64,000 bases of DNA, from contig OV884011.1 in assembly GCA_930367205.1 (NCBI GenBank), positions 121,021,866 through 121,085,865 of the forward strand, written 5' to 3'. This DNA comes from Acanthosoma haemorrhoidale (taxonomy: Eukaryota; Arthropoda; Insecta; Hemiptera; Acanthosomatidae). The position numbers were made by a program, and so were the translations under genes. The first letter of the stretch is position 1. Each line of letters opens with the position of its first letter. A model generated the notes under the pieces. That model worked only from the letters and a program-made list of their open reading frames with translations, searched no databases and was not told where the DNA came from. Shown piece by piece: positions 34,437-49,078 of this stretch.

Positions 34437-35825
34437 CAAGCAGTACTAATTATTTGGCTGATAGACATAGATATGGAAATGGACCAGGTTTAGCGTGCTT
34501 GGAATGTTGGGAATTTGAAAAAAAAAATGGCAGGATGAACTCCTGTGATGGACAGAAATAAGTGGGAGCGGGTTGTTGGGCAGACCTAGCTTCTCCAAGG
34601 ACCATCTGGATGAATGAATGAATGGAAAAGAAGTTCATATGTTTCATACGCAACAGGTGGAGGGTACAAAGGTTACCTACAAACCTATGACAGGTTTTAG
34701 TCATGGCCAATTTAATTTTAAGAAACCAAAAAAATAATACATGAAAGAAACGTAATTTTTAATTTTCATTAGTTTTTTTTTATAGACCCTCACATTTGAA
34801 AAATAATGTTTTAAAGTAAGTTAAGGTATTGTGCAATGTATAATGAATTTTCATAAATAATGTATGGTTAGATCAATGCTGTACTAATTGTAACAATTTA
34901 GTTTTTTGGTTTATTTTATAAAACGTTAATTGGCATTAGACATTAGAAAATACTTAAAATTAACAGGAGAGGTGTAAGACAACATAAATCAATATATTGG
35001 AGCATTTAAAATTTTAATTGGCACACATTTTGATTATCGAACAATGAAATTGTTTATTTGTTTATGTGCAAACATTAATCGACCGATGAAGTATGTATAA
35101 TTAAAATTAAAGTCAAGTGTGATGTATTACACAGTTATGGGTTTCGTTATGATTGCGAAAGCACGTAATATTATTAATCAGGATGTTGAGATTTTTAATT
35201 ATATTCCCTGCTTGAAATGCGAGTAGTGGTTGTTTCATAATTGACTCTTAATTATTTTTTATAAGGGATCTTTTATCGTTACCACCTGTGGGTTATATCG
35301 AGTAAAACTATCTTGCAAAATATCATCCCTCCACATGAAAGTTTTAATGACTTTTCTTAATATATACGCCCTCTTAACACATTTTAAGTATTATTATTGG
35401 TATTATCACAGGTGATAGTCCAAGATGGTGATGCTTAGGTCAATAGATGGCTGTCAAACATACAATGTGATGCAGTGGTGGTGCCACCGACAATAGTTTT
35501 TAAAATGATTTTTTACTGAATCAACATGGAAAAATACTCAGGATTTTTCACCTGAAGTTTCACTCTAAATAACCTTGAATACGCGAGCTCTATGATTGGG
35601 GCTTTATATTTTTGCGTCAGCACCTCTATAATGTGTTATAATGGATAAAGTTTAAAAACAGAGCTTTAACTGTTTAAGAGCATTATAGGTTATTATTAAG
35701 GCATTATAAGAGGTTAACTTGTGAAAAGCTAGGAGTCAAATGGAAGCGTTCCCGTTTACTTTTTTTTCTCAATTCTTACATAATTAATATTTCATTTTTC
35801 TCGATGTATGTAGATAAAAAGAGTC
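34437..35825. other. AT-rich intergenic region
   Basis: No supported gene; AT-rich with scattered short frames. Confidence 0.5.
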
Positions 35826-36018
35826 TGTAGCGACCGCTAACTACATAAGATAAATCACCCTATACTCTATTGCATATATATTGTAAGCAAAAGTAAAATA
35901 ACATGAACTAAATGTATTATAAACAAATGTAAATCATTGTAAAAGTGTTAAGCAATAAAAGGCGGAAGCCAACTAAGTCATAAACGAGAAAGGGTCACCA
36001 GCTGGCAGTCATAAACAT
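35826..36018 (+). mobile_element. Family A LTR, 5' fragment
   Basis: Starts TGTAGCGACCGCTAACTACA and follows the U3 of the 20-kb copy (ATAAGATAAATCACCCTATA, then GTAAATCATTGTAAA and GGGTCACCAGCTG). It stops near 36018, so only the first approximately 190 bp remain. Confidence 0.85.
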
Positions 36019-36024
36019 TAGAAA

Positions 36025-36075
36025 ATGGCTGCTCTCCTATGCTAATGTAACCATAGGGGTATGGGTTCAAATCCT
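36025..36075 (+). ncRNA. Weak tRNA-derived (SINE-like) promoter boxes
   Basis: GGTTCAAATCC at 36064-36074 is a good RNA polymerase III B box, and TGGCTGCTCTCC at about 36026 is a poor A box at a plausible distance. An A-rich patch follows by 36150. A tRNA-derived SINE head is possible, but no cloverleaf is supported. Confidence 0.22.
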
Positions 36076-38572
<2,497 letters not shown>

Positions 38573-39753
38573 CTCTCCCATTTCATTTTAAGAAGCCTTC
38601 ACATTTTTTTTTAATCTGAAGTATCACCATGTATTTATATTTATAAGAATATGCCTTCAGCAGCTATTTTGTCCTAACCCTAGATGGCAGGGGCACAACA
38701 TGGCACGTTTCGTGTCATGAATCTTTCTCCGATCGCTTACCTCATTCAATTTGTATAGGATAAATTTATTTATAGCGGTGAATGGATGTGAATGGAAGCA
38801 TTTTCGTACATGATTTACATTGCAGGTGACCTAGAATGGGCGATCTTCCTCAGTTTATCGATACCTTTTACCTACCCTATGTTCTTTTAAGTGGAAAGAG
38901 GTTGGATCCAAATCACTAATATGTCATTAATAATAAATATGAACGCGCCAATCTATATAGCCAGATTGAAAGTCAGTGTAGACTGAATGACCTTGAGAGT
39001 TTTTCTTACTTATTGTTTCAAACCAACTTATTTAAAACAACAACCTATCACATACATGCAGTAGTACCTTAAATAAACATTGATAGCATAACATTTTGAG
39101 TGAAATTAAATCAAACGCACCTAGTCGTATCTAGTGTTCACAAACCAGTCTAATGGAGCACGGAAGTTGTGTTATTGAGGAGTTGTAATTAGAGAGATAT
39201 TTCGATCCCCCCTTCCCCACGCCAAACAACTGTTTCCTGTCTTTAAAACTAATACCTTTTCCTGGAATGGTTATCAATTTTACTCTTGTTAAATAATTTA
39301 AAAACAGAATAATTGGTTCATTATGTTTTCAACAACTCTGTGGTTACTGTGTGCCCTTTAAGGTTCAAAGTTCATTTGCTATTGTATTCCCGGCAGCATT
39401 ATAGATTGGATTAGTTCCAGTGCCCCTCTGACTTCAATTAATCTGTATATGGTATGTCCTTGACATTATCAATAAAAACTGTGTTAAATTACACGGAAGA
39501 CGTGAAGTCACTCACTCCAATACATTAGAAAAACGAGAAAAACTGATTTTAAGGTTTGAGAAGTCCATTTTCCTTCTAGGGTATATAAGTATATATTCCG
39601 GGCAGCGCTATGGGTTGGATTAGCTATAATGTATATAGTGTTTGTTGTCAAATTTACTTATTCTTCTTTTACAATCATTCACTTAAAACCTTGCACTTAA
39701 AATAACTGATTTACTTCTAAATAAATTACTGAAGACTTATACTTATAAGTTAT
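38573..39753. other. AT-rich intergenic region
   Basis: No gene or repeat recognised. A block around CCCGGCAGCATTATAGATTGG near 39388 partly recurs at about 39600 (GGGCAGCGCTATGGGTTGG), too short to classify. Confidence 0.45.
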
Positions 39754-40623
39754 TGTTGTGGCCACCTCTTAATTACGAATAATTAAAAGTTCCCCTCTTC
39801 TTGAATCATATTATACCTATCTATGTTTCCATATTTGTTGGTAATAAAGATTATGACGTCGATGAGAGTTGGGGGAGGAGCTAGTGGGCTAAACAGCCAC
39901 AGGTGAGGGCCCATCCCCACTTCTACTGGCCACCTGGTGGGGGCCCTTCCCCACCAGGGGGACCGGCTGTATAAGAAGCGCCCAATAGGGTGAAAATCAG
40001 AAAGAAACAAACCGGAACCTTGAACACTTATTTCTCTCTCTGCTCTGGCGCTTGCTGCTCTACTGAAACCATGGTCTTCTCATTCAACTACCTATCGCCA
40101 CGTTTTAGTCCGGCGTTGTCAGACCCCACACCTTCCTAGTGATAATCTCTGCCTTCGTCTCGCTAAAACTAGCACCTCCTTGGGAGATACCTCTCCCTCG
40201 CGGACGACGGTTGCCGTGGCCCTACAAACTTACCAGTAGTGTCTCCCGCGGTAATCCAGTCTTCTTCTCTCCGGTTCACACTCGCCTTTGGTATAAGGAC
40301 GGTTTTCGCCTACCCTTAGACACCGAGTGTGAATTCGTGGTCATTCCAAGACCACATAAACTACCTATAAACCTACCCTGTTCATCTTCTCCTGAACATA
40401 GTGCTTTGTCGGGGCACACCTTCTAAAGATCTTATGGAGTCAGATCAAAACGAATTAGGCTGCCCGCCGACTAGGTCGGCAGCCAGGGTGAAAGACCACA
40501 GGTCCGCCCGCCTTATCTCTTTCTAGGCGCTCGCCGGACGGCGGCTAAGAGGTTGTAGTGACCCATGCCCGCAGCGGGCGTCTCCTTCCCACTTTGGGGA
40601 TACTCAGTTATCTGAGCCCGACA
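39754..40623 (+). mobile_element. Solo LTR, family B, complete with target duplication
   Basis: Starts TGTTGTGGCCACCTCTTAAT and ends ATCTGAGCCCGACA, flanked by GTTAT at 39749-39753 and 40624-40628. A TATA-like CTGTATAAG lies near 39967-39975, and the shared R-U5 block follows. It is the reference copy for family B; families A and B share the 3' half but not U3. No internal region or second LTR is adjacent. Confidence 0.92.
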
Positions 40624-41018
40624 GTTATAAATAAATTTATTGTATGTCACCCTTTATGTATGTTTATGATCTTCAAAAGCATTTGTATGAGAGAACACAA
40701 CAAAGTTTATAATGATTGCGCTGGTTGTAGGTTTTGTTTATACTCATGGATGGCAAAGTTTGTCCGCAAATTATATTTATTTTCACGCACTATTACTTTT
40801 AGCGTAATAGTGCGCACTGCCATCTATGCCCCCGTGAGAAACCGCTATTTGCTATGCAATGCCGCAGTTATATGTATTTTTCGCTATTTTCTTCAAGGCT
40901 CATAACTGACGTAGTGTCACTGTTATCACGTGTCTATGCTTTTACTGTGTCTATTATCTCGCGTTGCGCAACGCTGACAGGATAGCGTACGTTAAACTTT
41001 CAAGACAAGTTGACGAAA
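40624..41018. other. Intergenic with two small palindromes
   Basis: An 11-bp perfect stem with a 7-base loop lies at 40786-40814 (CGCACTATTAC and its complement). A perfect 14-bp palindrome, GCGTTGCGCAACGC, is at 40961-40974. Composition is less AT-rich than average and may mark a gene start or unknown element. Confidence 0.6.
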
Positions 41019-41147
41019 ATGAGTTTTGTCCAAGTTTCAAAGGCACCAACTCCACTTACAGCTGACGGCGAGGGCTTGAGGAGACTCGTGCTGATGACTG
41101 AGTCGGAGCCTGAGGATATTGCGAACTTTGCTCATCATGCAATCTAG
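41019..41147 (+). CDS. Short unassigned open frame (42 codons)
   Basis: ATG at 41019 opens MSFVQVSKAPTPLTADGEGL, then RRLVLMTESEPEDIANFAHH, ending TAG at 41145-41147. The acidic, charged composition is unlike the AT-rich background. It could be the first exon of a gene or the start of an ORF1/gag remnant. Confidence 0.3.
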   Translation: MSFVQVSKAPTPLTADGEGLRRLVLMTESEPEDIANFAHHAI

Positions 41148-41262
41148 GCCAACTTTATCATAACGCCTAAGGGGCCAGGACCTATTTCACGCAACCATTG
41201 ATTACATCTGGTTATTGTTTTGTCAGAAACCATGAATTTGTGACGAAAAGAACAATACTGCA

Positions 41263-41427
41263 ATGAGTATTTGGGCTAAATCAATAAAGAAAGAAATGTG
41301 GATGAAAATAATGAAATTTTCTTCAGCCCGGGACACGATAAAAAATAATGAAGTCATATTTCCTCGGGAAAAAGCTCGTATAGGGCTTACTCCGGGAAAG
41401 GGGAAGCGGTCCCTAAGTAAAAATTAA
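41263..41427 (+). CDS. Short unassigned open frame (54 codons)
   Basis: ATG at 41263 runs to TAA at 41425-41427. It contains SARDTIKNNEVIFPREKARI and a basic tail, GLTPGKGKRSLSKN. It lies 115 bp downstream of the preceding short frame, and both may be pieces of one decayed gene. Confidence 0.25.
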   Translation: MSIWAKSIKKEMWMKIMKFSSARDTIKNNEVIFPREKARIGLTPGKGKRSLSKN

Positions 41428-43501
41428 GGCCATGAAAAGAGAACCATCGTTCTCTAAAGGAAATAGTACACTTTGCAGTAACTAATATGCGATAATTATG
41501 TTTTTTTAAATGGGGTTTCCTCCAGAATTGTCTGTTATTTCTTCTGCTTTGTCGTCATAAGATAATACACTATAATAAATTAACAATCCAATATATCCAT
41601 TTGTTACTTACCATTATTTTATTGATGACAAACGTAAATTATCAGTTGATAAAACCCCTGCATAGAAAGAGCTGTGACCTATAAATAATCTGCCCTTTCT
41701 TTAGAGCTAGGTTCCTTATGGAAATTGTTTGGCCCTTATCGCACCGTAATATAATTTTTAATATAATCAAATAATTGTGGAAAGTGTGTTGTTCCTGCAG
41801 CTTTATGTTAAATATTTCAACTTATTGGACTTCCAATCGAATAATTACAAAACCAGCAAGATGGGACCCTTTTATGAGGTTTTTCGCCGTATAAAAATTG
41901 GTTTTAATCTGATTGTGATAATTTGTCTTAAACTTTCTATACCTTATTCTGCTAATTTCTGTTTGGAATGCACAGTCACTTCAACAGTTTTGAATGCATA
42001 AAAATAAACATGTTATAAAATCACTATAGGATGTTGAGTAACATCCTTGTAACATCCTCTAGGACATAATTTGGAATATTGTCTTGATCACTATTAAATA
42101 ACTCCCTTGTTATTAAGGAACAGGAGGAACAATTAATTCGTACAAATAGCGTTTAAAACTAGTTTATTTAATGCCGTGTTCAAATAATTAAAATCTATTA
42201 CAAGTTAAAAAACCAAAATAAATTATAAGGCGTCACCTTAAGGAATAGCAGCTTTCCTCCTATTTTTCTTATTTGTATTATTTCTTAAAAATGTTACCAA
42301 CTAAGTTTACTTTCCTTTATATAAAAAGATAAGGAAAAAGGTGTCATGGTTTTATGAAAAGTATTATACTGGATTTTATGAAGTGTTATTAATTCTGCAT
42401 ATAAGTATTTTATATAAATTCTTCCAACTTTTGTGTAATACTGTTGGAATTTTTTTTATTCATTTTAATCAAATTATGATCTGAAAATATCATCGGTCAG
42501 TTATTAATTTCATTTCATACACTTTATTTGAGGATACCAGGTTTTTTAATAATCCTTTGTTTATGTTTTTGGTACCATTCAATTGAGTAGTCGGAAATTG
42601 ACCGATATTAAGAATGCAATGAAAGTTTGCATTTACAATCTAAATGATCGCGGCTCCAGATTTGAAATGAAGAAAACAGATCAAATATAAAGATCAAGCA
42701 GTATACATTTTTTGCATATAAATTATATTCACTATGTATTATAGGCCAAATAGTGTCAATATAAATACTGCAATTATCATTCATAAGGACTGGTGACGTT
42801 AACGTACAAACAAAGTGGTACGCAATTAGGTTGAGGACGAGCTGGGAATTGCCAAGTACTTACTAAGTGACGTAATGTGCTGAGTTCTTCAACTTCCTTT
42901 CTAGGGGTTTTTCTCTTATTCACCACGACACTTAGGGTGGAATGTCCTGCCTTTTGCATTTTAATGTTGCCAGGCCTTAGTGCCCCACTTTTAAACCACC
43001 TGAGAGGAAGAGTTCATATTTCAGAGTGATGTTTATAAAGGTGAATGGAAAAAAAAAAAAAAGTATTTATTCTAGGGCATTCTCACTTAAGAATAACAAC
43101 AAATGACAGATATATCGTCTAGCTTACATAAAAATGTAGCACAAATATTACATCGTGGTGAAATTTTATAAAGTAAAGAAGTATAATTGCACAATAACAG
43201 TCGTAGTACCCTATCAACACCCAAAAAAGTTTGTTAATTCCTTCCATTACAGGTGAAAAGGGGGTATTATATTTAGATTACTTTTCTTTTCTGGTGTGTC
43301 ACGGCTCAAATGAACCTAAAAAGCATGATTCATCGTAATCTCAGTTTGATTTCGATTTGATTTAGAGGTAAACTCACATGTACCGCCGAATAAACTTGGC
43401 GTTCCCTCTCCATTTCAAACTAGAAACCAGAGCAGTCAGTTTTTTTTTAAACTGAAAATAAATTAAATCATGGGAAAACGTCTTCCGAACCAGTAGTTTG
43501 G
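41428..43501. other. AT-rich intergenic region
   Basis: No supported gene. Short frames at 41777 and 42777 lack motifs. Confidence 0.5.
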
Positions 43502-43985
43502 GTATCAACTGTGTCATCATGTCGTAGATCCGGTAACCACCATCTGACAGTACTAGTATAATCTTGGACCAACCTTCGAGAAAATTTGGCCTAAAATAAT
43601 TAATATCCCTTCTTCCCGGAGAATATTACCTCATTTATAGGTCACACCTACTACAAATCTCTACACCCAGTATGTAGGTCATACCTACATACTACTCTAA
43701 TGAACATTATGAAAATGAACTCTAATTTTCTAGATATATTTCGTAAAACCGACATGGTGGTTTTTTTCCCCATAGCTCTTAAACTTATAAAAATAGGATG
43801 TGGGACGACATGGACATTTCTGCGTCTAAGGTATAACCTATAAATGAGGTAATATTCTCCGGGAAGAAGGGATTTTAATTCGTTTAAGCCCATTTTCTCG
43901 AAGGCGCTCGTTGGTCCAAGATTATACTCGTACTAGTACTGTCAGATGGTTACCGGATCTACGACACGGTGATACTGTTGCATTG
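43502..43985. repeat. Inverted repeat, arms about 145 bp
   Basis: The left arm (about 43502-43650: TCGTAGATCCGGTAACCA, CTTGGACCAAC, CTTCTTCCCGGAGAATATTA, CTCATTTATAGGT) is the imperfect reverse complement of the right arm (about 43835-43985). The loop carries a T run at about 43759-43768 followed by ATAGCTCTTAAACTTATAAA, similar to the 3' terminus of the 47.6-51.6 kb element. The right arm and loop therefore look like a 3' end of a minus-strand element, with an inverted partial copy on the left. Confidence 0.8.
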
Positions 43986-45446
43986 TCCAATGAACGTAAC
44001 ACTGGTGTATTCTTCAAAAAAATATTGCCCAGAAATAACCTGGATCACAATATTGATGTCATAGTTACAATTTTTTTACCTGGACGTGGTGAGATTTGTT
44101 TTTTCTTTTTTAGTAACACAATTTATTTTATTCAAAATATATTATATAAGTGGAAGATTACTAGAACATTTATATCTAATCAATGAGTCAAAACTACAGA
44201 TATTTCAATTTCAAGATGCTTTCTCACACTTCAACAAACACGCCTTGGGTGACAAACGTATTTATTTGGTTAGGTTATGACTTCAATCTCTTCCTTACCT
44301 ATATATAATAAGTACGGAATTGATACACTGTTCTGATCAATGATTGAGCAAATGATGCAGATTCCCCATGACTTAGGAGCTTGATAATCTAACAAATATT
44401 TATAATCTAATTGTAGTGGTATCAATGGGTTTTAGCTTTATTTATTTCTCCCCACGATCTCCAAAAAGGTCGTCCTAGATTTCCCTATTAATATTTTAGT
44501 GGGAAATCGATGTTTTCTCATAAAGACGATTAAGAATTAGGGATGAAGAAGAACCACGTGGAAAACCCGGGTACAATATTCTTATCCTGGTAGCAGAGCC
44601 CCTCCCTTCAGGTTTGTCCAATGTCGGTGCCAATAACTCGTGCTGATAAATTCGGGTTATTTCCAATATCTATTGTCTTTGTTTATGCTTTGAATGCTTG
44701 TACTAGATGTGATAGACTACAAGTTGTATCTATGTGAGTGTATATATAGACTTCGAACGTTCTATATTTCTTCAGTTATCGGTACAAGGGATTTATCCTA
44801 ACAATGGTTGGCTTGGCACGAAGGAAAGAAGAAAGCTTTGGACAATAAGCTCCCCACTGGCGAGACTGCACTAATAGAACCGCAGGTGGTGACGCAAACC
44901 CGAACATTTGCTCAGGCATTTACCTAAGACCCCCTGAGATATCTCTTTCTTAATTCGATACAACACTTGTCTTGAGCCCCCTGTCAGGCTACAGCCGACC
45001 ATAATAGGAAACAAATAAACTACATTTAACCCTTCTTTGTGTGCAGGTAAAGCCCAGCAAGCCGTGTTAAACTCTGCGGAACACTGATCTGGATCTCATA
45101 CCTTAATTTCTCACCTACATTACATATCTGTTTCTACCCAGTCGCCACTCCTGTATAAAGTCTTTACTGTAAATTATGCCATTATTGTATTAAAAACATT
45201 TTTATATTTAAAGCATTAATTATTTACTGGTTTCAGATCGTTAATTGTCGAAAGAAGCATTCATACCAAAGAGGAAAATATTAACATTTATTTTTCATGA
45301 ACACTAAGAAGACGGATGGAAGACAACTGAGAAAATGTTGAAGAAGAAGCCTATTTTTTAAATTTTTTTAAATATTCCTAGTGTATAGTTCCTAGTATAT
45401 CAAGTGATCTGACTCTATTTTTTTGACATTTGAGTATCAAATGTTT
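43986..45446. other. AT-rich intergenic region
   Basis: A plus-strand frame from 43911 runs into this region and is AT-driven after about 44080. A GC-richer patch near 44800-45080 has no recognised frame. No gene supported. Confidence 0.45.
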
Positions 45447-45594
45447 ATTGTGATAAAATCTAAATCTACCTTATTGGGCAATAAGTAATTGTGTTCAATG
45501 TTCTCATTCATACCGTATATACAATTATTCATTCACTCGCTCATCCATACAGTATTTACCCACAGCCCAGAGACCTCCTATTCCACATAGCTGT
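45447..45594 (-). mobile_element. Jockey family J 3'-UTR fragment (short)
   Basis: Starts ATTGTGATAAAATCTAAA and includes GGGCAATAAGTAATTGTGTT and CAGCCCAGAGACCTCC, the last approximately 150 bp of family J. Oriented on the minus strand like all four copies in this window. Confidence 0.78.
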
Positions 45595-46016
45595 GATCAG
45601 ACTGTAAGATAATTTAATTCAATAAATTTCCTTTCTAGATTAGTTCAATTTTTAGTTAATTCGTTAAATTTTTTATGATGTAATTGTAATGACATCCCTG
45701 CTTATAAAATCAATTTTGACTTAGAGATACATCTGTTCATCTGTCAAAACTTTTGGAGCGTCTATCACAACTCCACTTTTAGCGGACTTCTGTGTGCCAG
45801 ACGTCGTTATGTCTTCCCCACTAGTCTGGATTTCCCACTTGCGAGAAAAAAAGTTCCCAACACAAATAATTGTGGTATTTTTTCAATGTCATGCCTTTGT
45901 TTATTTATTATTTTCATCGATTACCTCGTTGCACAAAGAGTTTTCGAAATTGCTAATTGCATACCTACAAACGTCAAACCACTATATTTTTACTTTTTAA
46001 ATTTTGTTTTTAATTA
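45595..46016. other. AT-rich intergenic
   Basis: Nothing recognised; overlapping short frames at 45794-46086 are not supported and the second runs into the LTR. Confidence 0.45.
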
Positions 46017-46021
46017 CACCA

Positions 46022-46888
46022 TGTCGGGTCGTCACGAGGGGGTGCCTAGTTACCCCAGCCCTGGTGACGAAGTGAGGGTTGATTAGGTTATGACCTGGAC
46101 AATCGTTTCATGACTTACTATCTGATTCCATATTTGATAGGCATGTGCCCCGACAATGCACTATGTTCAGGAGAAGAGGTATAGGGTAGGTAGTTTGTGT
46201 GGTCTTGGAATGACCACGAATTCACACTCGGTATCTGAGGGTAGGCGAAAGCCGTCCGGATCCCAAAGGCGAGTGTGAACCAGAGAGAGGCAGACTGAGT
46301 TGCCGTGGGAGACACTACTCGGTACATTTGTAGGGCCACGACAACCGTTGTCTGCTAGGGAGAGGTCTCTCCCAAAGAGCTGCTAGTTTTAGCGAGGCGA
46401 AAGCAGAGAATCCCACTAGGAGAGTGTGGGGTCTGACAATGCCGAACTAAAACATAGCGGGGTTAGGAAGAGAGGTCCAGAGGGTTTCAGAAATGAGAAG
46501 ACCAAATCTTGAACATTAGTGTAGCCGCAAGTCATCAGTTACAGCGTCGTCGGGAGAATGATTAGGTCCACCCCCCCTCCCCCGGTTCTATTTATAGGGG
46601 CCTGGCCTCATTAGCGTCCAATCACGGGACTCGTTGTTGTGGCCAATGCCAGGCCAGTATGTGGTGGCCTTTGTTCTTGTAGTGACTCGGGCTTTGCCCA
46701 GGTCCTGCTCTTGGGGGAGGGTTCCCAGCCTCTTAACTAATTGACCTGCAGCTGCGCCTTTTATTGTTTAAAACATTTACAATGATTTATGGTTTGGTAA
46801 TGTTATTTACATTTGTTTTAAATTAATTTACAATATATATACCACAGAGTAGAGGGTGATTTATCTTATGTAGTTAGCGGTCGCTACA
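46022..46888 (-). mobile_element. Solo LTR, family A, complete with target duplication
   Basis: In plus orientation starts TGTCGGGTCGTCACGAGG and ends AGTTAGCGGTCGCTACA, flanked by CACCA at 46017-46021 and 46889-46893. It contains the conserved R-U5 block (GAATTCACACTCGGTATCTG, GGCGAGTGTGAACC) and U3 to the right. At 867 bp it matches the 895-bp plus-strand copy at 3991. Confidence 0.93.
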
Positions 46889-46893
46889 CACCA

Positions 46894-47084
46894 ATATTGG
46901 GTTCTCTTCTCTCTTATCAAGTTTTATTTAATTGGTAAGCCCCAGCATGTCATCCCCAAAGTAAAGAAAATAAATAATAATCATCATTCAAAAGATAGGT
47001 TGGCAGCAAAAATTGAGGATGACAGACTTGGGCTGTTGATAGAGCTTCTAAATTAAATAAAATCTCATGAAGAAAAACGACCAA
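46894..47084. other. Intergenic
   Basis: Nothing recognised. Confidence 0.4.
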
Positions 47085-47312
47085 TACTAAAGTACCAATA
47101 ATACCTACCCTGGACCTCTTCTCCTGAACATTATGCACTGTCGGGGCACATCTTCTAAGATCTTGTGGATTCAGGTAAAAACCAAATACAAGTTAAGCTT
47201 CCCACCGACGACCCCGCCAGCAAAGTACAAAGACCGCATGTTTATTTATCTCTTTCTGACGCCCGCCGGGCAATGGCTGGGCCAACGAGACCTCCCCGGC
47301 GGGTGCTTCTAA
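47085..47312 (+). mobile_element. LTR 3' fragment related to families A and B
   Basis: AATACCTACCCTGG, CTCTTCTCCTGAACAT, TCGGGGCACA and CTTCTAAGATCTTGTGGA follow the 3' half of the family B LTR. It continues with a subfamily-specific tail (CCACCGACGA, GGCGGGTGCTTC). A reverse-complement piece of the same subfamily lies at 54952-55015. Confidence 0.78.
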
Positions 47313-47596
47313 TAATCACCAAAAAAACCCGATCGGGGATATACAGAATATATGGTGAACAATCGTTCATATGTTGGGGAAAAGAGTAGATAATTATTTA
47401 TTACAAGCAATGAACATCGAAAAAAAAATAAGTCAGTTCTATCAATGCATATCTACAAGAGGAAAGACATCAGGAGCCACACATAGAGTCGCTTTCCCTC
47501 AATATACTAATAAAAAATAATAATAGCTTAGAAGCCTAGAAGTTAAATTAAATTATTTATCACCAGATAATATCAATAATAAAGGACAAATAGTGA

Positions 47597-47606
47597 GCAC
47601 AAGAAC
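47597..47606. repeat. Target duplication, 3' side of the full-length non-LTR element
   Basis: GCACAAGAAC directly precedes the T run that is the element's poly(A) tail on the minus strand. The same 10 bp recur at 51624-51633. Confidence 0.8.
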
Positions 47607-47959
47607 TTTTTTTTTTTTCTTAGCTCTCAAACTTGGAAATATAGGATGTAGGAAAAATTATTTGGGATGATGGGTGCCTTTCACTAAGGGGAGTCCCATT
47701 TGAAGGAAGTATGAAAAGGATATGGAGTGTGGGATGCCGAAAAGCGGTGGGTGGATTCGGGAAGGTAGTGAGAGTCTACCTACGGTGGAGCCTAGGGTAC
47801 ACCTGGCCTTGGCCCCTGTGGGGGGGGGGGAATCGACCTACCCTGAGCAGGTAGAAGGGGTCTTCTTGCTTCGGTTGAGTTGGCCGGGAGATCGGCCTCT
47901 ATCTCTCGGCTGGGTGTTGGTCGTTCAGTCCCCGTCAGAGGGCTCGGGTTCGATCACGT

Positions 47960-48670
47960 CTATTTGTCTCCAGGCTTCTGCGGTACAGCAGTGCTTCCAT
48001 CGGACGGGCATTGGTGGTGGTTAAAGGTCAGAGAAGAGTGGGTTGTGGCAGTGTTGTAACGAGTCAAAAATTTGATGTGTCGTCTCTTGAAATCTTGAAT
48101 GATGAGCACTTCAAATTTTTCGTGGATGTCGTTTGCCTTCATTTGGTGGAACGGGGCATGTGTGAGGGAGGCACGAAGAACTCTGTTCTGAAATTGCTGG
48201 AGCGTTTTTAGAGTGTTAGGAGTTGGGTATTTGAACAGTGGAGTCTCGTACATTAAAGCAGGTCTCAGGACGCTCTGGTAAATCAGCAGCTTGAGGCGTA
48301 CTGATAAAGTCGGGCTGTAAAGTAGGTGTCCAAGGCTGTAAAACTTTTTCCTAACACTCTTTAGCTTCTTGCTGAGATGTGTTGTCAACGAAAAGTGTCT
48401 ACCGAGGGTAATCCCAAGGTAGCATAGCTTGTTTCTCTGTTTTCTTGTTTGCCGTCTAAGATGAAGGATTTAGACAGTTTATTATGTCCTGATTTGTAAC
48501 TAAAGATAATTCCTTGCGTCTTGGCCGGGTTGACTTTGATGTTGACGGCGTTGAATTTCACAGCAATGTGTTGACTGGCGCTCTCAGCAAATTTCAGGGC
48601 TCGTCGGGGTTGGATTGATGCTAGTGCTGTAGACACCTACGTCGTCTGCATACGCCGATACCTCGCAGTT
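47960..48670 (-). pseudogene. ORF2 part 3: RT motif C to C-terminus
   Basis: Reading the minus strand from 48665, VSAYADDVGVYST holds the YADD catalytic motif (48641-48652). Then come NAVNIKVNPAKTQGIIF (the usual NxxKT primer-grip area) and, after a frameshift near 48390, MTTHLSKKLKSVRKKFYSLG, LIYQSVLRPALMYETPLF and LKTLQQFQNRVLRASLTHAP. This is the typical thumb and C-terminal region of Jockey-like RTs. The enzyme would copy its RNA at a nicked chromosomal target; this copy is inactive because the frame is broken. Confidence 0.88.
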
Positions 48671-48701
48671 AGGGTACGTGGCTCCTACGATGTGGGGACA
48701 G

Positions 48702-48914
48702 CTAGGCCCCCAGCACTGATTCTTGGGGGACACCGGCAGTGTATTTTCTTCGGGTCGTAGACGTGGTGCGTATCCGAACCGAAAAAGTTCTGCCTGTGAG
48801 GTAATATGCCATCAGGTTCTGTGGCTGGTCAGGGAATTCGTATTCCCTCAGACGTTGGAGTAGGGTGTAGTGGTCCACAGTGTCGAAGGCTTTCGAACAG
48901 TCCAGTGAGATCAT
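48702..48914 (-). pseudogene. ORF2 part 2b: RT motifs A and B
   Basis: 70 codons contain MISLDCSKAFDTVDHYTLLQ, with the motif A Asp (LDCSKAFD), and AGVPQESVLGA, the motif B segment normally GxPQGSxLGP, here with Gly changed to Glu. Separated from flanking ORF2 parts by frameshifts. Together with the YADD segment 50 bp downstream it completes the RT palm. Confidence 0.88.
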
Positions 48915-49078
48915 AGTGGTAGCTCTGTTGCTCCGGACGTTCGATGCGACGTGGTGTTGCAGTTCACCAAGTTGTTATCCACACTTAAGCCTGTGCTGAA
49001 ACCGGTCTGCTCTGGTGGAATGCCTTCTTGCGTTTCGCAGTGCTCGGAGAGATGCAGGTGGACGATTCTCTCGAAGGT

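Noticed and set aside
47722..48024. 100-codon plus-strand frame
   Set aside because: Antisense shadow of the LINE 3' UTR and ORF2 end.
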